From Corbicula japonica (lineage: Eukaryota > Mollusca > Bivalvia > Venerida > Cyrenidae): a stretch of 64,000 nt of DNA. Below, piece after piece: positions 47,238 through 64,000 of this stretch. The notes under the pieces were generated by a model. It searched no databases. It saw only the letters and a program-made list of their open reading frames with translations, and was not told the DNA's origin. The DNA is taken from positions 992,001 to 1,056,000 of the forward strand of contig JAZAYU010000014.1 in the NCBI GenBank assembly GCA_038501625.1. Reading direction: 5' to 3'. The position numbers and the translations under genes are program-made. Position 1 is the stretch's first letter; each line of letters opens with the position of its first letter.

Positions 47238-47715
47238 TTTTAGACTGTTAGGGAAATATATACATCATTTCAAGCTCTTTTCGATCCTGAGGCTCTTTTC
47301 GATCCGGTTATTCTCTCGAAAATAGCAATTATCCAGTACATAAAGAGGGTTTTTGCACCATTATTATTAAAATTTTCTCTTTATTTTCATGATTAATTAT
47401 TTTGAGCATACATTTTGCAAGAAATTAATAAGAAAACACTATGTTAAATTGATTATTTATACATATTACAAGCTCTTTTCGATCCCGAACCTCTTTTCGA
47501 CAGCATATGTTATTCTTACATTTAGCCATTAATCAAAACCACAGTCAATAAGAATAAAAAAATGAAAATAATCGAGAAATTATATGTTTAAGCAAATAAA
47601 CTTGGCATCTTTTAAAAATATTTAACAAAAAAAAATTAGAGGCTCTTTTCGATCACTTTGGGTTATTTTCGCGAAAAGAGGCTATTTTCAGTATCTAGCT
47701 TTACCCCATCTGAAT

Positions 47716-48114
47716 TATTAGCGCAAAATTACTCCAAAACTTGAATGAAAATCTTTTATTTCGAGAAAAGGATGAACACGTGACATACAAATGTGAGTTT
47801 AACACTTATACTTCATTTAAGTAACTAAAAATGTTACACATGAACACAAAACAGTTTTGATACCTAAAACGAGTGATTTCCCGGTACTCAGTCCGTAACA
47901 AATGGTAAACGAAGATCATTTTTATGGGGATCCTTTTTTCCTTGGATGTAAGTAACACCTCATGTGAGTAATAAGTAAATTTACGTGTTTTGATTGTATT
48001 TTATAGTGCAAAACTTTCATAAAATTTCGGCTTGCAATTGAACACTTTAATAGTCGTGCGTGGTCCCTGCGACGCATATGACAAAATTGTATAAGGTACA
48101 TACCTCATTTTTTT
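47716..48114. other. Intergenic, nothing recognised
   Basis: AT-rich sequence between the Mutator-like element and the next core-repeat element. Confidence 0.4.
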
Positions 48115-49435
48115 AGCTCACCTGAGCACGAAGTGCTCATGGTGAGCTTTTGTGATCGCCTGATGTCCGTCGTCCGTCGTCCGTCCGTCCGTGCGTGCGT
48201 CGTCAACTTTTTCTTCAAACGACTTCTTCTCCTGAACTCCTGGGCCAATCTTGCTGACACTTGGCAGGAATGTTACCTGCATGAAGCTTTACCAAAATTG
48301 TTCAAATGGTTCCAGTCCATTGCCTATCTAGGTCACAGAGGTTAAAAATAGATTTTGAACATGAAATTTTAAAAAATCTTCTTCTCTGAAACCGTAAGGC
48401 CTAGAACTTTGATATTTGCTGTGTAGCATCACCTAGTGGTCCTCTACCAAGATTGTTCAAATTATAGCCCTGGGGTCAAAATTGGCCCCGCCCCAGGGGT
48501 CACTTGATTTTACATAGACTTATATAGGAAAAACTATAAAAATCTTCTTGTCTGAAACCACAAGGCCTAGAGCTATGATATTTGGCATTTAGCATCCTCT
48601 AGTGGAACTCTACAAAGTTTGTTCAAATTATTTCCCTGGGGTCAAAATTGGCCCCGCCTCAGGGGTCACTTCATTTTGCATAGACTTATATAGGAAAAAC
48701 TTTAAAAATCTTCTTGTCTAATACCACAAGGCCTAGAGCTTAGATATTTGGCATTTAGCACCCTCTAGTGGAACTCTACAAAGATTGTTCAAATTATTTC
48801 CCTGGGGTCAAAATTGGCCCCGCCCCAGGGGTCAGTTCATTTGACATAGACTTATATAGGAAAAACTTTAAAAATCTTCTTGTCTGAAACCACAAGGCCT
48901 AGAGCTTAGATATTTGGCATTTAGCATCCTCTAGTAGAACTCTTCAAAGTTTGTTCAAATTATTTCCCTGGGGTCAAAATTGGCCCCGCCCCAGGGGTCA
49001 CTTCATTTTGCATAGACTCATATAGGAAAAACTTAAAAAATCTTCTTGTCTGAAACCACAAGGCCTAGAGCTTAGATATTTGGCATTTAGCACCCTCTAG
49101 TGGAACTCTACAAAGATTGTTCAAATTATTTCCCTGGGGTCAAAATTGGCCCCACCCCAGGGGTCACTTCATTTGACATAGACTTATATAGGAAAAACTT
49201 AAAAAATCTTCTTGTCTGAAACCCCAAGGCCTAGAGCTTAGATATTTGGCATTTAGCATCCTCTAGTGGAACTCTACAAAGTTTGTTCAAATTATTTCCC
49301 TGGGGTCAAAATTGGCCCCGCTCTAGGGGTCACTTCATTTTGCATAGACTTATATAGGAAAAACTTAAAAAATCTTCTTGTCTGAAACCACAAGGCCTAG
49401 AGCTTAGATATTTGGCATTTAGCACAGATAATATA
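48115..49435 (-). mobile_element. Core-repeat (pearl/HINE-like) element, truncated, six 166 bp units
   Basis: It starts with a hairpin (agctcacctgagcac / gtgctcatggtgagct) followed by a ccgtcgtccgtccgtccgtg microsatellite, the mirror image of the 27241 element, so it lies on the minus strand. Core units repeat every 166 bp (catagacttatatagg at 48513, 48679, 48845, 49011, 49177, 49343). It breaks off at about 49424 next to the fold-back MITE. The 70-residue frame over the hairpin is spurious. Confidence 0.85.
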
Positions 49436-49598
49436 CCTGTGCTTGAATTTCACTAAATGACCTAAATTATCATGATAATATACCAGTAAAGGGTATACCC
49501 AGTATTTTTTATTTAAATCATATTTTTGGTTTATTATATGTATAAATGTGGTGCTTTATATTGTTTTAAGAGGTTATTAAGTGAAATTCAAGCACAGG
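49436..49598. mobile_element. 163 bp fold-back MITE
   Basis: cctgtgcttgaatttcact at 49436 and its perfect complement ending at 49598 form 19 bp terminal inverted repeats. It separates the truncated core-repeat element from the poly-G run. Confidence 0.75.
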
Positions 49599-49601
49599 GT
49601 T

Positions 49602-49602
<1 letters not shown>

Positions 49603-49645
<43 letters not shown>
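49603..49645 (+). repeat. Homopolymer run of 43 G
   Basis: Uninterrupted G from 49603 to 49645 in an AT-rich setting. The true length is uncertain because such runs are often mis-sized in assemblies. Confidence 0.9.
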
Positions 49646-49646
<1 letters not shown>

Positions 49647-50229
49647 GTGGTGGCGTGTAGGGTCCGATACTGCCGCCTGTGATCTATTCCTGATGACAAA
49701 TCCTCCTCTACAGGTTTAGTGACTGTAGGTCAAACTATTCTTAATAATGGAAGTAAACTAACTTTCCTCTGACCTGACCCTCACTTCAATATATCTGTAA
49801 ACTTTTGACCATCATCAATCTACAAAATAGGTTTAGTCCAAGTAACTAAGCAAAAACCAAATTTCAATTTAAGGTTACAAAGACCATTTGATCTCAAAAT
49901 TAATGGTTTCGTCTACTTCCCATGAACAAAAACACCAGATTAGTAAAACTGTTCTACAGTTAACTGTTCAGTTGATCAAAAACCAATTTTCAACAAGGCA
50001 GTCTGAAGAACAGCAATATCAACATTAGGGAAACATTGAAAAGGTTATTGGAATAACAAGGAAATGTAAAGTAGAAATTTGTTCAATTTTTGTATGAAAA
50101 ATTTTCTACACTGGACTCACCATCAATTAATTTGATACAAATGTAGTACAATCCATGTTAGAAAATGATTCCTTGATTTGCTTGCTGCTCAATTTTGCTG
50201 AAACTTTTGACCACCACTTGTGACCTTGA

Positions 50230-50796
50230 GCTAACAGAATTGAAACATAGGCTTTGAACATTGTCTCAATGAGGTGAACATTTTACCAAAGTTCCATGAA
50301 ATTCCTTCAAGGGGATTAGAAGTAATGAAGCCGACAGGAAATGAATGAATAAGACCTAAATCACCACTGGTGACCTCAAAATCTTGAGCCAACCAAGTTG
50401 GACCACGAGTTCTGCATAATATTGTCTTGATGAGGTGAACATTTGACTGAAGTCTCATAAAATTCCTTCCAGGGGTTTAGAAGTTATGAAGTAGACATGA
50501 AATACTTGGTCCATACCTTAAACCACAACTAGTGACCTAGATCGTAACCCGGACAGGTGGTTCTGCACATTGTCTTGATGGGATGAACACTTAAATCAAG
50601 TTTCATGAAATTCCTTTCAGGAGTTTTAATGAAGGAGCGGACACGAAATATATGGTCAAACCTTTAAATACCTCTGTTGACCTTCAAGCTAGCCAGGTTG
50701 GATTCTTCACATTGTCTTTAGGAGTGAACACTTAATGTCTTGATGGGGTGAACACTTGACCAAAGTTTCATGAAATTCCCTCAAGGGGTTGAGAAG
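50230..50796. repeat. Degenerate core repeats, about 150 bp period
   Basis: Phrases like ttgtcttgatgaggtgaaca, gtttcatgaaattcctt and gaagttatgaag recur about four times at roughly 140-165 bp spacing. No gene seen in 49646-50796. Confidence 0.65.
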
Positions 50797-51038
50797 TTAA
50801 CCCTTTCCCGTACAGACACACCTTTATTGCTAGGGCGAACAGTTTAGATCCAGATCAGCCGGCACATCCGTGCCGTCTGATCAGGATCTAAACTGTTCGC
50901 TTTTTTATTCTTTAGGTTATTTCTGAACAAAATGCGACCAGTGCAGATCCTGATCAGACAGCACGGATGTGCCGGCTGATCTGGATCTACACTGGTCGCA
51001 CATGCGTTAAAATGTGTATATATCCAGGAATGGGTTAA
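50797..51038. mobile_element. TTAA palindromic MITE, complete copy
   Basis: Bounded by ttaaccctttcccgtacag and ccaggaatgggttaa, with the same internal palindromes as the copies at 14045 and 58101. Confidence 0.88.
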
Positions 51039-51615
51039 GGAGCGGACACAAAATATATGGTTCATACCTTTTAAATACCACTGGTGACGCACGAAGACCA
51101 TTCCTATTATTAATGGTCACTATGACATTCACCTTTCAAGTAAAAAGTTTCAAGTTTGATGACTGTAGGTTAAACCATTCTTTGTACGTTGAAGAAATTT
51201 CAACTGAAGGTGACTGACCTAATAACCAATAGTGGTAATTTACTAGCCATACTAAGTTTGTTGACAGTTTGTCTCACTGTTGATCAATTACTTTTAGGAA
51301 ACCTATACATGTACATGTATTTAACTGAAAGTAATCTTGATCTTCTGAGGGGTTTCAAAGTTATGCTCTGTACAAGACTTGCAAAGGAAAGATGCGGCTA
51401 TGATGCAATCGCTATTGTACTACTCGTCACAATAATGGCTGTTACAATATGTGAAATCACACCCACAGTAAATAATCAACAAATCAGAGAATGAGCCCCA
51501 TAATTTTAATGAAATATTGGTCTACTGGTTCTCAATGCTTTGCATTGAATTGGGAACCAATGGACTATGGGCCAATTATTCTAACGAGATTGTTTGAACT
51601 CGACAGACAACAATA

Positions 51616-51777
51616 TTAATCCTTTCCTCCATAGACACACCTTTATTGCATGGGCGAACAGTGTAGATCCAGATCAGCCGGCACATCTGTGATTAGATGG
51701 CATGGATGTTCCGGCTGATCTTCATTTACACTGGTCGCACATGCGTAAAAATGCGTATTTATGGAGGAAAGGGTTAA
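51616..51777. mobile_element. TTAA palindromic MITE, internally deleted copy
   Basis: Both ends (ttaatcctttcctccata, tatggaggaaagggttaa) are present, but the middle has lost about 80 bp, joining the two palindromic halves. Confidence 0.85.
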
Positions 51778-53717
51778 TCAGTATTAATCCCAAACTCACT
51801 CAGGCACTGGGATCAGGGACATAGAAACAACACCTGGCACTCTGGGATCAGGGACACAGAAACAACAACTGTGACCATTCTCAAAATATTTGTAATCAAC
51901 ATCAACATCTACACAACCTATAACAGTGGTTTAATATCAAACATTAGCACTATTCAACATATTTTATTATTTTAGTTGGACCTCTTCATATGATTAATAA
52001 CAAAATTTCATTAAGAACATAAACTAATTGACAAGATCATACAGACATTCATACAAAACAGAACCTAACAACAACTTTTATATTCAGATGTATTTTGTTC
52101 TGATAATTATAAACATAGATATACTAGTATATTGAGATTTGAATATCTCATGGGCTTGTATTGATAATTAAACACTGATATAGAGGTCTGAAAATCTAAT
52201 GGGTTCGTATTTCTATATGAATACACTTATGCTAGTGAAGATAAATAATTATGGATGGAGAGGTGTATTTCATTTTTGCTTGACAATTCTTTGCAGAAGA
52301 AGAACATGCTTGTTTGCATGGATTTAATTTTAATTAATGTCTTACTTTTTTGAATGGCCATGCAAGCAACTAGAATAATTGTGTTGATTTACATCCCATT
52401 ATCCATGCCATATTAATGCAGAAACATTCAGATTATGGGAGCTAGTTGTGTAACATAATCAACTGTTTTAAATCTTTTATACATTTTTTAAAATAAAAAT
52501 GCATTCAATTCACACAATAACATCAAATTTTACAAAAGCACTGAAAGACATCAGGCTTGCTCTTACTACACTACTCAAAATCATCAAAGGATCACTTCCT
52601 TCATATTTTATATCTTTGCTATCAACTCCTTAATTTTCCTTTCATTTTTACACAACTGTTTACTTATAAAAAAAGTGTTTGTTAAGTGAAGTTTTAACAC
52701 TTTACAAACCTAGTCACTGCTGTGATCTAGTTCCTTGGGATTTCTTACTTGTTGAAGTTCACTAAATAAACAGTATAAACTTAGTGTTTGCCACAATCTT
52801 ACTTTAATATAACATCATAATCGAGTGAATATTAAGTGCTAACAGAATACACAGGCACTCGAGTAAGTGTTTGATGTTTGTTATTTTAACAGATTAGAAG
52901 TGCAGATTATTTAAAAAAATAGCTCAACTGTGGCATACACTAAATAGATCTCTTAATAGAAGCTAGAACTACAGTTGTATTATTAATATTCTAATTTCTG
53001 AATCTGCGAGGAAAGACCTGCTATAAAACGTTACAGGGTAACAGTAGATGTAAATAAAGAATCCTTAGCATATTTCGAGTAGCGTGTAAACAGTATAAAT
53101 CAACAGTAAATCAGCTCAAGTTACATCAAGACCAGTCCACCTCTAATCAGAGTTTCAGGACCAGTCTGTCATAAGGTCAGAACACAGTCTGACAAACTTA
53201 GACTGATTTACAAACTATAAGGATAACCCTGCTGCTGAACTCACTTAAAACCAACCAGTCTATTAGTAACTGGATCTCCAGAAACATTTGGACAGCTTGT
53301 TACTGAGATTAATTATAACTAATGTTGATGACAATCTGGAAGACTTCTTTTAAATTAACACTTCCTCAAAGCACTTTACTTCTAATGAAATTAGTAAGCT
53401 TGACATTTCATAAACAGTCAGTACACTAAGTCTTTCCTCTGTATATAATTCTTCAAGTGATCACAGTAATTTGACAATTCTGCTGTTTTGTTGTTCTGTG
53501 CTTCACATAAATATATTTCCATGCAGTATGTAGCTACTGTTCTTTACCTGATAAAAAGTTCTTGACCAGATAAAAGTATTTGAAAACCACAAAAATATTG
53601 ACAATATTAATTTGTTCCTCTAATCCATGTCTAGTTTGATGATTATCAACACATTTGTTTCTAGAGTTTACAGTCGACTGGTTGTCAGTTTAGGGTGAGA
53701 GGGATCAGCAGCAGGGA
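51778..53717 (-). other. 3' side of the thioredoxin reductase gene
   Basis: This should contain the 3'UTR with the SECIS element required for selenocysteine insertion. I could not identify a convincing SECIS by eye. One hairpin at 53366-53411 has an ATGA start, an AA loop start and a GA on the 3' side, but its stem is three bases too long and bulged. No other gene seen. Confidence 0.4.
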
Positions 53718-63210
<9,493 letters not shown>

Positions 63211-63553
63211 TTACAATGATGATGAAAAAATATTTTGTTGCAATATTAATTTTGATGGGACAAGTTTTGTGCAAAAAGGGCCAATCACAGAAAAGGTGTC
63301 TTCAGTCAATCCTTGAAATGACATTATGAAGTTTAGCAAAGGACATTACTCGTTATGCATTTTGCTGTGAAACTAAAATTTTATAGTCAGAATGTATAAC
63401 AAAATCAGCAATTAGTTATGACAAAAATAAAAGATCTTTGTCAGTTTTTTCAAAATTAAGTAACAATTAAAATGTCAAAAATTATCATCACAGGCACCTT
63501 TTCCATGCCCCAAATGACATTACTTGTTAGCTTTACAAAGTGTGAACTAAAAT

Positions 63554-63669
63554 GAGCTCCCATAAGTCACTGGTCGGTGTGTGAGCTCCCATAAGTCACT
63601 GGTCAGTGTGTGAGCTCCCATAAGTCACTGGTCAGTGTGTGAGCTCCCATAAGTCACTGGTCAGTGTGT
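63554..63669. repeat. 29 bp minisatellite, four copies
   Basis: Four units with gagctcccataagtcactgg and tcagtgtgt, nearly identical. It lies in the TXNRD intron at the right edge. Confidence 0.93.
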
Positions 63670-63883
63670 TTAAAATCACTTAAAGATCCTTAGCCATATT
63701 GACTTTGCGCGACTTTTACTGTGGAGGGCATTTACAGGTGCTTTCCCCAAATACAGTTTCCTAAAGATCATGCATTTTTATCAAAAATCTTTATCTTATT
63801 TTTTAAAAATTCCTTTAAGAGACAAAATTACACTACTTTCCCCAAAAATACACACTATAATTATCATGCATGAGTGTGAGGTG

Positions 63884-63995
63884 AAGATGGAAAAATCTGT
63901 CACCGAGGGTTAACTGTTTTGCAGGAATGAGGCTCTGCCGAATTCCCACCAAAACAGTTCACCCTAGGTGACAGATATTTCTATCTTTACCGAAT
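63884..63995. repeat. Fold-back element at the right edge
   Basis: agatggaaaaatctgtcacc and ggtgacagatatttctatct are imperfect inverted ends, followed inward by gggttaactgttttg / caaaacagttcaccc. About 110 bp in all. Confidence 0.75.
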
Positions 63996-64000
63996 GTCTC

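Larger units (their letters stand above)
42824..47706. mobile_element. Mutator-like element with 9 bp target duplication
   Basis: The duplication catctgaat is at 42815-42823 and 47707-47715. The terminal inverted repeats share gaaaatagcctcttttcgcg, then aaaataac and gtgatcgaaaagagcctct, with a weaker match in the outer 16 bases. The motif gctcttttcg recurs in both subterminal regions (near 44570, 44752, 44930, 47272, 47290, 47470, 47640). Contents from the left: a nested mariner, a minus-strand HExxH protease gene (45624-46298), and a plus-strand OTU/transposase frame (46731-47237). A 9 bp duplication with long TIRs and a MULE transposase fragment fits Mutator. The transposase is incomplete, so this copy should depend on another. 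Confidence 0.85.

Noticed and set aside
48133..48345. 70-residue protein beginning over the hairpin
   Set aside because: It translates the element's hairpin and CCGT microsatellite; nothing is conserved as protein.
52690..52725. Second SECIS-like hairpin (gtttgtaaagtg / cacttaacaaac)
   Set aside because: A good stem and an A-rich loop, but the 3' side has no GA for the core quartet.
53366..53411. Hairpin as the TXNRD SECIS element
   Set aside because: It has ATGA, an AA-starting loop and a 3' GA, but the distance from ATGA to AA is about 15 bases and the stem has a three-base bulge, outside the usual SECIS geometry.

Overview
The window reads as nuclear DNA of a marine bivalve mollusc, probably a clam. 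It is AT-rich and intron-rich. It is packed with repeats typical of bivalves: elements with tandem core repeats and an ACGG-type microsatellite (pearl/HINE-like), TTAA-flanked palindromic MITEs, pogo/Tigger derivatives, a mariner and a Mutator-like element. The species is an inference; the repeat types and the animal genes are seen directly.

I recognise three host genes, all on the minus strand. (1) 767-8051: the 5' part of an ankyrin-repeat protein, seven coding exons, nearly all one repeat per exon and all in phase 0; it continues past the left edge. (2) 30116-41834: CCDC51 (MITOK, mitochondrial inner-membrane potassium channel subunit), two coding exons split by a 10.65 kb intron full of transposons. 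(3) 53718-63169: the 3' part of thioredoxin reductase, five exons, ending in Gly-Cys-Sec-Gly with an in-frame UGA; its 5' part lies past the right edge. A lone possible exon of unknown identity lies at 21601-21817 (weak).

Between the genes: 8881-14043 is a large terminal-inverted-repeat (TIR) element with a decayed OTU-like reading frame. 14.6-16.2 kb is a fold-back region. 17135-18401 is a TIR element broken by a second element. 21220-24359 is bounded by a perfect 87 bp inverted repeat. 25743-26976 holds LTR-retrotransposon debris. 27241-28981 is a pearl-like element. The CCDC51 intron holds a 7.1 kb TIR element of unknown type, a pogo/Tigger derivative and other MITEs. 42824-47706 is a Mutator-like element with a 9 bp target duplication. 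It carries an HExxH (SprT/WLM-like) protease gene, an OTU-transposase fusion and an intact nested mariner. 48115-49645 is a second core-repeat element, a fold-back MITE and a run of 43 G.

The most unusual points are the protease-carrying Mutator-like element, two minisatellites built around splice sites (one copies an exon tail plus its donor, the other reads in frame into the selenocysteine exon), a MITE only 12 bases from the CCDC51 acceptor, pairs of repeats that act as each other's empty sites, and telomere-type repeats inside a pearl-like element. All calls come from reading the sequence; no database search was run.
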